64,000 bases of DNA from Sinohyriopsis cumingii. Lineage: Eukaryota; Mollusca; Bivalvia; Unionida; Unionidae. The stretch spans positions 29,788,659 to 29,852,658 of the forward strand of contig CM068831.1 in NCBI GenBank assembly GCA_028554795.2, in the 5' to 3' direction. The notes beneath the pieces were generated by a model, which worked only from the letters and a program-made list of their open reading frames with translations, made no database searches and was not told the DNA's origin. The position numbers and the translations under genes are program-made. Positions 33,101-52,954 of this stretch are shown here, one piece after another; the stretch's first letter is position 1; every line of letters begins with the position of its first letter.

Positions 33101-34100
33101 AAAAACACGTTTCAAAGGTGTAACATACTGACAGTTATGTATGTGACTCATCAATCAAAACCTTCATATAGCGTACCTGAATTAGTCACTGTGTTACTAT
33201 TACTGGAAATTACCTTCATTTTCTCCATAAAGCCATTGACTCTGAGTATGCCAACAATATTTTCTTACTCTCAGTGAAATAATGTAGTAAGGAGAATTCT
33301 TTTTTTTTAAGTTATAACAACCATTTGTCACAATAGAGATAACAATCCTGTCGTTTGTATTTAAGTGTCACAGTCATATATCTGTTTCATATACAGCTCA
33401 AATTTCAATCAGCAAACAGGTACATCTGCAAAGGCACACCTGGGCACTACTTTAAATGTCTGATTTTCGTTCAACCTTTTGTATGTATATTGTAAAATGT
33501 AAACAATTTTTTTAAAGACAATATTACATTTTTTTGATTTAGATCATTTTTGATTGACAACCCCGAGTGTTTACCGTATATACTCGCCTACATGTAAAGA
33601 CCAATAGGAGAATGCAAACACGCAGATCCGCCGACACATAATGCAGTGGAAGATTTGGATCTATGCAGTTTCTTAAGCGCAATCAGTAAAACAAACAACA
33701 CAGACTCTGATCTGCCTACACGGTATGCGAGGGAAGATCAGGGTTTATTTTGTTTGCAGTTGAACCCATCTTACATACATGTGCTACGTATGAACTAAGC
33801 TCGTTAACAAGAAGAACTTAATAAAGTATTATGATGATATGACTGTAAAATTGTAGATAACTGATTTTTCTGAAAGTGATTAACCCTCCAAATGTACTTA
33901 CACATTTGCATAGCTTTCAGTTGTCAAAGAATTGCAATTCTAACTCAAAATTCTCATACAAAATGAAATGATGTGGCAATAATAAAGTAATTTTAATTAC
34001 ACGACACATTCAACGTGTTAATACATGTGACGACTTAAAGGTGAAATGAAGAGAGAATTCCCAATCTGCAAATATTTATTGACTTTTGTAGAACAACATT

Positions 34101-36496
34101 TGCAAATTAAAAAATTATTTTATAGTTAAAAAGGTATTATTTTCAGGAATAGATTCTGAAGATAGCTTCTTATCTCTGTGCAAAACATGTCATTTACCCT
34201 GATCAACATGAACATGAACAGCATAATTAAATGATTTAATCCAAGGAATGACTACATGTACTCATTGTATGTCAAGGATTTCTGAATCTAATATAGATCA
34301 AGAAGTATGCATACAACCGCAGATAAGCTGAATAAATTTCAGATATAAGCAGACGAAAACAGGTTCAAATAGTTTAAGTCAAAAACCGTTGGTATGCACT
34401 TTTGCTGATTATGTCGAATTCATGAAATCAGAGTCCCTATTTTGAATGTTGTCTTTTTTCTATTTTGGAGGAGGCCAAATCAAACTTTCAGGGATTTTCG
34501 ACCATAAACTAACTTTTCTTGCATATATTAGATATGTCAGGGACAAATGAAACAAAACAGGAAAAACAAACAAACAAAACTTTATTTAATATTGGATGTG
34601 GCAAACACCGATTATGAAACAGGTCGCAAGGTCGTAGTAAGATCTAAATTCCACTGCCTTTATTCTGTGCAGACTAGCTTTTTAATCTTGCTTACAGATA
34701 TTTGATCTTATTAAGTTCTGCCTTGCTTAGAATGATAGCTTCCCCATCAGAAAATCTGTATGTTGAGGCAAATGACCCATCACTTTATCTCAGACCAAAA
34801 CACTGACTATTTAGTATACTACCAAATTATCTTCTCATATATCTAATCCCTGATACAATATAGGAATAAAATATCAAAACAATTCTTTTCAGAAACAAAA
34901 TTTCATTCCACTCTTTGACATACAAATTCGTCCTCCCTTAGAAACAACAGAAGCTGTTGTTGGAAATACTGCCTAATTTATGTTCAAAAATCACCGCTAC
35001 AGTTATAAATCCGCCCCCCTCCCATAATATTCGGTCTTTGCCTGTTCAACACCTCGTCAACAAATCCTCCCATTTTTGCAGAGCAAATTATTTGAAATCA
35101 GAGCCACTTAGTATAATCAGATGTCTCAATATTTAATTTATTCAATATGACGAAAAAGGTTCGAATTTTCATTTCAACAGTTCTGGTTTCAAGGAATAGG
35201 GTTTAACTTTTAGTTACAGCAGTTAGATGTAGGGTCGAGCTTCCGGTTTCTGTACCAAGATGTGAATAATTTTAAAAATGTTCATAATGTGCACGTGGGC
35301 TTTCCTTCAACTTCGACGCACCTAACTACCTTTAATAAGATTCAAGTAGTAGCATCGACAATCATGTATTATATATTCTAACATTGCCATACACATATTA
35401 CCGGTAGCATTACAATGTTTGAATTTTGGATTGCTTTCAGTAATTTTGATCAATAATGTGAACGTATGACCATGAGCGTGAGTTTTGAAGCTTGCAAAAA
35501 CAATATCATCATTATTATTGCTTATCGATCTATAATACTGAAGGGACTTCTGAGTATTAATTTCGCATATGCCATGGAAAATAGAATTTCTCATGAGGCT
35601 TTTATGCTATTTTTCTGGTTAGTTAGGCATCATCATTATTCAGACTCCTTCATATATTGTCTTCCACATAACAGATGGAATAGGAAATCCATGAGACTTT
35701 ACAGATGTTCTAGTTTCTCTTTCAAAACCATAACATCCCCAGGTGACTTTATACCCCATGGATAGAATAATACCACCGCCAAACCACAGTAACTTTAGGG
35801 GCAAAATGTCACTAGGAGAACACCATATTCTTTTATAACAGTAACGCACTTTATATGGATTACATCTGTTGCGATCATATTTATTATAACGGCTTTTGTT
35901 CAGAATGGAAATATACTTTGGTAGATAAGTCGGGAATTCTTTAATTGTACTGAGGGAACACAAGGATGACGAAGGTACACGGTGGCACACATCTGATATC
36001 ACAGTACATCTGTGACACCAAAGTATATTTATTAAACAATTTTACCCCTATGACATTGGATGTTATATCTTTTACATCATTTTTATCTTTTATTCACATA
36101 AGTTTTACAGACTTTCAAACAGTGTTACCTTTATATATTATCTTGTAATTTATGCTAAACTTTATTTAGAAGGGTTTATCTTCCTAAAGATTTCATGATA
36201 TTCGTCGTCTCTACATTGTTAGAACCTTAATTTTAATTAGCACCACAAAGCCATTATTGCATACAGGTATTGTTAAACATTATTACGTACATGAGTTGAC
36301 CGAATCCCATTATAACTTGCTGAAATTAGCAGATTAAGGCTGGCAGATAGTCATATTGATTTGCTGACGATAGCTCTAATTCTGTCATCGTATTTCGCTG
36401 ACATTGGTGTGTTCTAATTCTTAATGTTGGTCCATCTTAACCGTGCATTAGTACACCTGCATGCTGACTAGAATCTACCCCACGTCTCTTATTACA
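34101..36496. other. Non-coding stretch between copies A and B, nothing recognised
   Basis: A 120-codon minus frame (36002-35640) with one hydrophobic segment and a 99-codon plus frame (35466-35765) occur here; neither carries a motif I recognise. Confidence 0.4.
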
Positions 36497-37081
36497 GGTT
36501 GAAGTAAAATTAGAAACAACAGGAAAAGAAACAGACTTGGCACCGCTCAGCAACCACCAGTTCAAGCTCACCCTGTTGTCAGTCCAAAGGCTGTAGCTAG
36601 CCACTTATTACAAGTGTCAAAAGAACCCCTGCATAAACAGCACCGCAGCAGCAGGCAAAGCAGCAGGTTATGACAACATCCTGCCTGAGTTCAGGAAGCA
36701 CCTTGACCCGAAGGCAAAGGAATGGCTTTTTACACTCGGATTGTTAAGGAAAAGTGCATGCAAACTTTGTGGCTCCAGGTTATTTTTGCGATCCCAAAGC
36801 CTGGCAAACATCCCCACAATGCGACGAGTTATCGGCCGGTCTCCTCGCTTTCAGTCTGTTTTAAGGTAATGGAGCACCTCTTTCTCCAAAGAATTGGTCC
36901 AGACTTGGAGAATATCATAATTGTTGAGCAGGTAGGATTCAGGAATGGAAGAAGCACTTGCAATCAAGTCCTTGCCTGACTACATTTGTTGAAAACGAGT
37001 TTCAGAGGACCTTAAAACTGGAGTTATTTTTTTGGATCTTACAGGGGCATATGACACGGTCTGTCATGCAGGTTAAAAATT
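36497..37081 (+). pseudogene. Non-LTR (LINE) reverse transcriptase fragment
   Basis: The stretch AAGYDNILPEF (about 36654-36690) and, in the next frame, IPKPGKHPHNATSYRPVSSL, SVCFKVMEHLFLQRI and EQVGFRNGRSTCNQVLA (36722-36979) are the conserved fingers region of jockey/CR1-like LINE reverse transcriptases. A later GAYDTVCHAG is the palm motif A with its Asp context. A frameshift near 36725 and a stop at 36977-36979 break it. The endonuclease, the YxDD motif C and the 3' end are missing. It ends about 60 bases before the left edge of copy B, so it may mark the breakpoint or simply lie there. Confidence 0.9.
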
Positions 37082-37139
37082 TCCAGAGTATTTCCGCGCT
37101 GGATAGTTGAAACTCTTACTCATAGGGTTTAAACCAGAT

Positions 37140-44760
<7,621 letters not shown>

Positions 44761-45191
44761 TAGTACAAATGACTCCAATAAATTTATAAAAATAAGAAGC
44801 ATTCAAATTAGTGAGGACATATATGGTGCAAGAATTATTACAGACTGTTTTACATACCTTGACTTGAGCTCATGGTTGGGTGGGTTGGGATGGTGGTGTT
44901 ACATCATTTTAATATGTTAATAACATTAACAAGATGAATAAGAAGGTTGCTGTGGCAGCTATGTTAGACATATTTTCATTTAGAACCAACTAGACATCAT
45001 AAGAAGTCTTCTGGTGAAATACGTGTGTCAGTATGACTTTTTGTTGAGAAGAAAAGATGATTTTTGTTCTGGTGAAAACCCCTTATCAACAAGATTATGT
45101 TCAGGATTAGTAGCGATAGAATTTTACAGATGGCTGCAATGACGGCCATTCTGGACATCAGATCTTCAACAATTTCGTTTGATTTTGATCT
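44761..45191. other. Non-coding stretch, nothing recognised
   Basis: AT-rich with a short GGTTGGG cluster near 44873-44893; no gene. Confidence 0.5.
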
Positions 45192-45410
45192 GATTTTGTG
45201 GGGTTAGCACAATTTTTCAGCACATGATATGCTATACATAGTGGCCAGTATATAAAGAGCATGGGAAGACCCCGGGAAGAACCACTGGCAAGCTTTCTTG
45301 CATACCCATGCTGGTCAAGAGATGCGCTTGAATCCATGCTGACAGAGGCCAGATGTATGATTGATTTGTAAGGGCAAGCACTTTAGACAACTCAGCCAAC
45401 TGTACCCCCT
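45192..45410 (-). mobile_element. Family-2 tRNA-derived SINE
   Basis: Matches 13152-13403: CAATTTTTCAGCACATGATA, GGCCAGTATATA, GAACCACTGGCAAGCTTTCT and an ending whose reverse complement carries the tRNA-like head (GTTGGCTGAGTTG). Confidence 0.8.
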
Positions 45411-46731
45411 GTGTCATCTAGAACCAAATAGACATCATAATAAGTATTTTATTGAAAAGTGCAGTGCAGTGCCCTCCCCAATTTACATGACCATTTAAAT
45501 TAACCCTATTGTATTCTCACACAATTGCTGGAAATAATATTAACTAAAATATTTGATATACTTGCTTTCTATTTGTGACTTACATAATACAAATATAAGA
45601 AAATATATGTAAATACTTAACAAACACAGATTATTATGATGCAATGGAATGAACATCTTTTAAAATTCCTCCCAAGAAATTCATTTTTCAAAATTTTCCC
45701 ATTAAGAGCTATTCAGACTGTAGGTGAGTATTGATTCATTTCAACAGGATCAATGTTCATTCCATAGCCTTTCGTGAATCTTTTATACTATAGGTATTCC
45801 CTGATAAATCTCTTCTATGACTGCTCCAATTTTAATGGTGATAATACTTATAAATGCAACAGTTTATAAACTATGCCATAATTTTAAATGAATAAATAAT
45901 GTTGGATTTTAAGGTGTAAAGGATATAAAAACAAGTGCAAACAAAATCCTCCTGATCTGACCTTTAAAGTCTGTAATTTTTTTTTCTTTAACTGATTCCC
46001 ATGCACACTGATTTATAACTTATCTCAATTTCAACATGTCAACTCAAAATTTTATCCCAGTACATAATTTTCATACAGCCCGATTCGTAAACATTTTCCT
46101 AATGTCATTACATCAAATGACTAGCTTGATACAGATGATAAGTTAAATTCCATGTTCCTTCTGTTACTTTTTAAAAATCAGAATCATGTCCATGTGTATT
46201 AGCCAAGGACGAATGTTTTCATCAAACAGAAGATTTAATAACGACAAGATTAGCATTGGCCATTACATTTATAATTATTCACAAACAAGATGATCATCCC
46301 TTAATTTTTAAAACTCACTGTTAGAAAATGAATTAAATGACAGTTGAGTGGTAATGACCATTTATACATCAGACTTGAAACATTTATCTAGACAGTGTGG
46401 ATAATGTGGATACATCTGATCCGGAATTAAAGGCTGGTGATGAGGTATTAAGTATTCTCTCCTAATCCACTGACAAGGTACAGTTATTATTTGCTGAAAC
46501 TTCATGCGGGTCTTTCTCCGTTGGAGAATAATCTCTCTCTGTGACGGAGGTACTGAAGACATGGAATCTGCTGTACTGACTAAAACTGGATGAAGCCGGA
46601 TTTCTTCAGTGAGGTGGTTAGCTGATCTCTGTATCTACTCGAAGCAAGCATGGACTGCACTAGAGAGGGTATAATCATGGCTTTGCATATCTGAACACAT
46701 CCAGACACTATGTTCATGAATGGACCTGCAA

Positions 46732-46733
<2 letters not shown>
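45411..46733. other. Non-coding stretch, nothing recognised
   Basis: No repeat or gene identified. Right part overlies a 136-codon minus frame (46990-46580) that is mostly translated TA repeat. Confidence 0.5.

Positions 46734-46824
<91 letters not shown>
46734..46824. repeat. TA microsatellite
   Basis: About 90 bases of uninterrupted (TA)n. Confidence 0.95.
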
Positions 46825-46826
<2 letters not shown>

Positions 46827-47077
46827 CTTACTCCAATCACATTATATTGGCACAAAATTGTTTGAAGCATTAAAAATGTGTCATTATTACCACATTTGCT
46901 TACATTAACAAGGTTATTCCAACTCCAACTGCTTTTAGATGATATATAGCTGAAACTGGTTACGCATAACTTGGTGTATTTTCCATTCAATCTATTAAAC
47001 TCCGGTCACTGTAATGAAACAAATTTGGGATCAATGCGAGTGTGATAAACAAACAATGCTTGAGACAGATATCACGC

Positions 47078-47448
47078 AAGAAAACTAGACTGGGTATCAT
47101 CCTGCAAACAAAACTAAACTGTGACCGAATCTGCCAATGAAAGACTGGGATTTATATCTGCAAACAAAACAAGACTGAGATTGAATCTGGAAACAAAATC
47201 AGTATGGGACTGATATCTGCAAACAAAACTAGACTGTGACTGAATCTGCAAACAAAACTACACCGGGATTGAATCTGCAAACAAAGTTAGTATGGGATTG
47301 ATATATGTAAACAAAACTAGACTGAGACTGACAACTGGAAACAAAACTAGACTGGGTCTGATATCTATAAATAAAATCAGACTGGTATTGATATATGCAA
47401 CAAAACTAGACTTGCACTGAAATCTGCTAATAAAACTAGAAAATCTTC
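47078..47448. repeat. 29-30 bp minisatellite, about 13 units
   Basis: Unit pattern AAACAAAACTAGACTGGGA followed by CTGATATCTGC, repeated with substitutions and one-base length changes. The ends are more diverged than the middle. The unit keeps three bases times ten in several copies, but stops occur in all frames. Confidence 0.92.
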
Positions 47449-47549
47449 AAAGGCAAATCCCCATGCTATTTTGTTACATATCCCCCACCTGCAAACATAT
47501 CCTGAAACCATCCCCCATGTATCCCTTCCACTTCGACCATGACCCAAAT

Positions 47550-47745
47550 TTGGCTTGGTGTGGTTTGGTGTTTTATGACAGTAACACAGGCAGGTTATTT
47601 AACGCTGCGGCAATAGAAGTAACCTGCCATCCACAAGGACACACCAAAGTAGTTGCCATTATCTAATCCAATAGGGAGATTTAAAACCACGCCTCTTCTA
47701 CTGCGTGTCCACCAATGCTTACCACTGAGCCACCATGTTTCCTTA
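47550..47745 (-). mobile_element. Third type of tRNA-derived SINE
   Basis: Read in reverse it begins with TGGCTCAGTGGTAAGCATTG (A box) and has a B-box-like GTGGTTTTAAATCTC, then a body ending in CACCAAACCACACC. It shares the TTTAACGC step with family 2 but little else. Confidence 0.65.
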
Positions 47746-49004
47746 AAACCCAAAATCAATGATTAGTATTATATGTACTACCACAATAACTGATTGCAGA
47801 AAGGTTTTAATAAATAAACAATGTCATGGTGTTTGCAACTTTGTATATCTGACTTTTGACCTCAATAAAGGAAGCAGGGGCTAGGCTCAAAATGCAATAC
47901 ACTTCTCAAAAATAATTACCATAAAGGCCACCTGTTTACCAAATTTAGTGAACCTTCACTCTACAGCTTAGGAAATAGATCAGTGTAGATACTGCAGTAT
48001 CCACCCACCAAAATTATGAGGATACTTTGTTTAGTCAGGTGTTTTACAGCACAGTAACACATTAAATCTATTCAGTGTTGATGATCCATAAAAGTACCAG
48101 GAGGAAAAAAAAACATGTTTAATTTACAAATTTCAAATACATCTTTTGATTAAGACAAATCTGTACTCCATCTACACAAAAATGACAATAAAGTGACACT
48201 AAGCACTGAACTTTGCACCTAACATCAGCAAGGAGATATGATGTGGAGGCATTCCCTTGCATATGCTGGGGAGCCTAGTCAACCCAGGTCATTCACTAGT
48301 TTTGTTATCTGTGAAACTCATCAGGGGGAATTGGTCTTGCTGAATCATTGTTTCAACTGATCTTGACAGTGCAAAGTATATATACTCCTATCCACCGGAC
48401 ATCTGCTTTCTCACATTTTAGGGGGTTTGTATTATCACAACCCATTGTTGCAGCCAGTGTGCTGTTTATTGACATCAGTGTTTAATGCAGCAATTTCAAA
48501 TGTCATTATTGTTTCATGCAGCAAGGATTTAAATAAATAGCATTAACGTAAAAACCAAATTAAGTTTTTTTGTAAATATAAGGGTACAAATATTTTGGCT
48601 AGAAAACGCTTTTGAAATAATTATTTTATAATTACAAGTACTGGTCATTCTATATTATGTGTGAAAAAACATACAGAACTGCCATGGAATTGTATATTTG
48701 TGGTTACTTCTGTGTCTGCCAGGGTATCAGACTGTTTGTCTAATATCAATACTGGTGTAATCAAGAGTCTGTCCACGTGATTTATAAATGGACAAATGGT
48801 CAGTTTCCCAAAACTGTTTGGCGGATACACAGTTCAAATTTGGTAAAATTGTCTCGACTTGCATTAAATTATTGTAGGGCTCGTTATGTTCTCAAAAGAG
48901 AATCTTTCTTCAAAGCTGATTTGCAAAGTGTCTGTAATATCAGACACAGTAGGATGCAATTATACCGGTATCCAAATCAGTTTAATTTTGGGGTACAAGA
49001 GTAG
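47746..49004. other. Non-coding stretch, nothing recognised
   Basis: No gene or repeat identified. Confidence 0.45.
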
Positions 49005-49115
49005 AGGCATTCACTGAACTGTGATGTTTATTCTCATGTTTTATGAGATCTTCCTTACCTTTACATGTTTTCTTGCACTGTTGGCAGGACACCTTTAATC
49101 CTATATTTATATTAT
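49005..49115. repeat. Short segment paralogous to 56545-56655
   Basis: GGCATTCACTGAACTGTGAT and CTCATGTTTTATGAGATCTT recur at 56553-56603 with few changes. At 56545 it directly follows the right end of copy C. Confidence 0.75.
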
Positions 49116-49544
49116 TAATGTGTCACTTTAGAGACTGACAATTATTTATATCTTGTTTTACATATGGCACATCAATGTTTCATTTTTACTGCCTATGGAT
49201 CATATAGACAAATGGAAGTCACTCATCCTGATTACCTTCCATGTTCCGATTAGGTGATCATCTGTATACCATATATAACCAATTGAAGATTAAGCAAAGC
49301 ATATAACAAAAAAAAACCACCTCGCATCTGCAGGAAATGGTGAAAGAGAATGACAATAATGTGATCAGTTAAGTATTTTCTGAGCCACATAATTTACTAA
49401 AACAATTCCTTTCTCTGTCCAATACATTACCTGATGACATCAACATTATGATAATTGAGAAGAGAAGGAAAGACGTGAGCATATAACCTTTTCCCATGTC
49501 CCCCTGTAGGAGCATGGAGACGTTTATACTGAAGGAGCAATCTT

Positions 49545-49990
49545 GCTCTAACAAAAGGTTAGCATGCCTGAAGATTATGCCTTTAAACACATGCATGTGT
49601 GATCCCTATGGGATCCCCCACCTGATTACAGCCTGGCAGACAAAGTTTCTCTGGCTAATCTAGCAAAAAAAAAGTAATGTCATGCTTATGGCCGAGGGTG
49701 TGCTCTCATGAACAGGATATGGTAACTGCCAGGGCAGCTATTGGTAAATAACAAGATTCAGATCTCTTTTCCAAGGCCATATCATGCAAATAGAAAGTGC
49801 AGAAGATAACTGTGTGTGTCCAACCAATTGATTCCAATATCTCTTGATAAAATATTACATTCAAAGGACAGGTTAGTGGAAATCACTTTTATTTCGTGAG
49901 CCAAAATCTTCATGTGACACACTTCATCCTGTAAAATTTTAGAGCATACCAATCTAATAACCTCTTTTAGACAAGTGGCCAGTGTTTAGA
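49545..49990. repeat. Local duplication unit 1 (partner 50555-51465)
   Basis: Shared with unit 2: CCTGAAGATTATGC, GTAATGTCATGCTTATGGC, ATGGTAACTGCCAGGGCAGCT, then CATTCAAAGGACAGGTTAGT, GTGGAAATCACTT and AGACAAGTGGCCAGTGTTT-like ends. Unit 1 lacks about 470 bases present in the middle of unit 2. Confidence 0.75.
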
Positions 49991-50554
49991 TTTCTTAGAT
50001 ATGTCTGCTGCCCACCATCACATTAAGCAGGACAAGTTGAAGAACTCCTGCCAAAATGATGTAATGCTTCTGCAACTCATTACCAATAAGGTTGATGTAG
50101 TTTAGAGGCTAAACCAAACTTGTTGAGTTAGAACCTCCACAGCCACATAAATAAAACTTGGAAATAGGACAAAATATGACTTCTCCACATGGATTGTTCA
50201 CCCTAAACTTTGAATGTGGTAGAAGATTGTTCGTATCACGAACCTAAATTGAACTTACTGAATGGTTTTGCAGTATATCGTCCAAGTATGCCACCATTAC
50301 TGTGGAGGACATCCTAAATTGATATATTATGCATCCAGCATCTCACTGACGGCCCAAGGACTGAGACTGAGGCAGAATGGAAGGTCATGGAAATGTACAC
50401 TATCCAGCATTAGCCAAGGCAAAGGTATTTGCATGATGCCGTGTGAATAGGTACATGTAAATACACATCAGATAAGCTTAGAGTAATCGTGTATTCATCA
50501 TACTATAAGAGCATGATGACTTATACTAACAGAACAAAACTTGCTTTAATGTGA

Positions 50555-51465
50555 TATTAGCGTGACTGAAGATTATGCATTTATACACGTGCATGGGAGA
50601 TCCGTCTGAAATCAAACACCTGGTTATTGCCTTACAGTCAAACGGTTCTTTGGCTAATCCAGCGAAAGTTGCAATGTCATGCTTATGGCAGATATTGGTC
50701 TCTCCTGAAAGGGACATGGTAACTGGCAGGGCAGCTACATGTAGCCTAGTCCGATAAATCATCTCCCCTCACGAATATGTATTGTTGCTGATGAAACGAT
50801 ATGTGGGCCTGATGTCACCTGCTCATTAAAATGTGCAGTTTTGCTGCTTGCAAATCTTAAGGGAACACACCTGAGTAAAATTTAGACACTTTCCAGTATT
50901 TGGTAACACCCGTATCTAGCGCGAAATTTAAAATGGCCACAGGACACAGGGTTGTACTATTCCACGTGGATTTACAAGTCACCAAATATAGATTTTGCTC
51001 CGGAATTAAAATGTACATGTCACCATAGGAACCCTTTAGCCGACGGTAGCTGCACAGGCTCTTGATATACCGGTTAGTGTTTAAAATGTAAACCGATGTA
51101 TGCATACAAAATTGACTGCCGAATTTTGCAGATTTTAATAAATAGACATATCTTCCCCTAAACCGCCAGTCAGTATCACCATGGAAGAAGGTCTGATTTA
51201 TCGGCCTACATGTAGCCGACAGGACTCATCTCTCTTCTTTGTGAGGCCATTTCATGCAAATTGAAGCTGGAGAAGGTAGTCTGGGAGTTTCCAACCAACT
51301 CGCTCCATTATGTCTTGAACTGAAATATTAGGTTCAAAGGCCAGGTTAGTGGAAATCACTTGCATTTCATGAGACGAAATCTTCACGAGTCCTGATCCTG
51401 CACAATTTTAGAATATGCTAGTCTAATAGCCTCCTTTATCCAAGTGTCCAGTGTTTGAGGGGTTA
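50555..51465. repeat. Local duplication unit 2
   Basis: Its first part (50570-50750) and last part (51225-51462) match unit 1 in order. Between them is about 470 bases not found in unit 1, without recognised coding or SINE features. Confidence 0.75.
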
Positions 51466-51839
51466 TGTCTTGTTTTCCAGCCATAAGTGGTAGGTCGAGA
51501 GTCTGATGGTTGTCATGGACATTCTCCATATGCCTCAATATATCATCCGACGGTATGTAACGGGTCTTACAGTTTTGCTTCAGGGCGGATTGATCCAGAA
51601 AAAGACTGAATACTTACTACTTGGTTGCCTATAAAGAGCAACCTGTTTTTAGAATTGCAACTAATGTCTTTGTTTGTAAATAAGGCCACAAACCACACAC
51701 TGTAGAACTATTGCTGCTGAAGCAATTCGTCCGCTGACACAAAATCTCCAAAGGTCCAGTGTTATACAGCGACGGGGATACGGTTGCCACTTTCATCAGG
51801 CACCTTGAAGATGAGTTGTAAGATATCTTAGACACTCAT
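51466..51839. other. Stretch left of copy C, no gene recognised
   Basis: A 68-codon minus frame (51835-51629) and, on the plus strand, a stop-interrupted frame over the same bases are both semi-open; no family recognised. Confidence 0.35.
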
Positions 51840-52687
51840 GCATTCGACACATTCCGCTGGTGTCTAATCGAATAACGACATTTGCACAAGGCGGACAAAT
51901 TGATTCGAGAGGGAAGGAAGAGAGGTAGGCACGCACTTTAAGAGGATCTGAAAAGTTTGAAATTAAATAAGTTTGTACACATATCGTGAACAAAATGCTT
52001 TTTCTTTCATTTCATTTACAATTTATTTACATGTGCAATAAAGTAATCTATACTAATATCACATAAAGGAACATTTACCGTATCCAACGTGGTGTAGTGC
52101 TAGCTTTTGTGCTTATATTTTAAAGTTATACATGTATATTTGGATATAAATATTTTTGGCCATGGGCATATTCTTTACTGTTTACTGGTATTCCAAGGTA
52201 TGGCTGACCCTAGAGCTGAGAGGTCATTGTGCAATTGACACTTCTTTGAATGCAGTATATTTGGGATCCTAATAGGGAGTGATGTCTTTATTTGTCAGAA
52301 TCATTAATCATTGTGTCTGACAATGAAGCGTGCATCTAAATCAAAGGGACTTTGTTGTTAGTTAGTTGGTTTTAGTAAAGCATGCATAATTACGAGTGGC
52401 AGACAATTGAGATACTCGTCTTGGTTGTGTAAGGGAACCGATTGGATGTGGTACATGGGCATGTAGATTACATGTCTGCTCATGGGTTTTGAATGGTGAA
52501 GATCAAGTAAGGTTAGTGTCAATCATCTGTGTTACAATACTAATAACAGCCTGAGTTAGCTGTTGTCAATATAATCTCTTGACAGTGTTTGTTGTGAATA
52601 TAAAATTACTAAAAATGGTATCATGATATATTTTTAATTTCTGAATAAATTTGTAAATTTAATTCACCTGGACTTGTATACATTCAA

Positions 52688-52954
52688 ATGACTGCATCGC
52701 TGGCCTACGTGGTTAGACCGTCCACCTCGGATGCGGAAGGTTGCGCTTGACGCTCAGCATTAAGAGGTTAGTGTTACGTCTGGTCAGCCTGGTGTCAGGA
52801 TATTGTGACTGTTTGTGACTACATGTCTAATGCATGATGCCCGAGTACTAGACATCACTACAAACTGGCACACTGTAGACATCGTAGCGATATGACTGCA
52901 AAACTGTTAAAGTTATGTTAAAAAGTCAAATAACACACACACACACACACACAC
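52688..52954 (+). mobile_element. Family-1 SINE with internal deletion, at a recombination junction
   Basis: Starts like the SINE at 25875 (GACTGCATCGCTGGCC, A-box region), jumps at 52746 from GGTTGCG to CTTGACGCTCAGCATTAAG, losing the B box and the AATGGTACT region, and ends in a 22-base CA run. Left flank is that of the 25875 SINE, right flank (ATAAGAGAAATATGTCA) that of the 29842 SINE. Confidence 0.88.

Larger units (their letters stand above)
25030..34100. repeat. Segmental duplication copy A
   Basis: Left part (25043-25874) matches 51852-52687 of copy C. The part from about 27740 to 34100 matches copy B (37140-44760), and 30169-33230 also matches copy C (52955-56472). Anchors include ACATCCACATCATTCTATA (30600), AGGATCACCTTACATCTTAT (32995) and the ACTATTACTGGAA block (33193). 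Compared with B and C it lacks about 160 bases after 30913. A subrepeat of about 80 bp (GATCxGCCxACACATAATGC to TGCAGTT) occurs twice in tandem at 33625-33785 and a related unit lies at 32160-32310. No gene is recognised in it; a 121-codon minus frame (29279-28914) has no motif. Confidence 0.85.

Noticed and set aside
35640..36002. 120-codon minus-strand open frame with a hydrophobic stretch
   Set aside because: No family recognised, opposite strand also open; not enough to call a gene.
47078..47448. CRISPR-like array
   Set aside because: Units abut with no unique spacers and the host is eukaryotic; this is a minisatellite.
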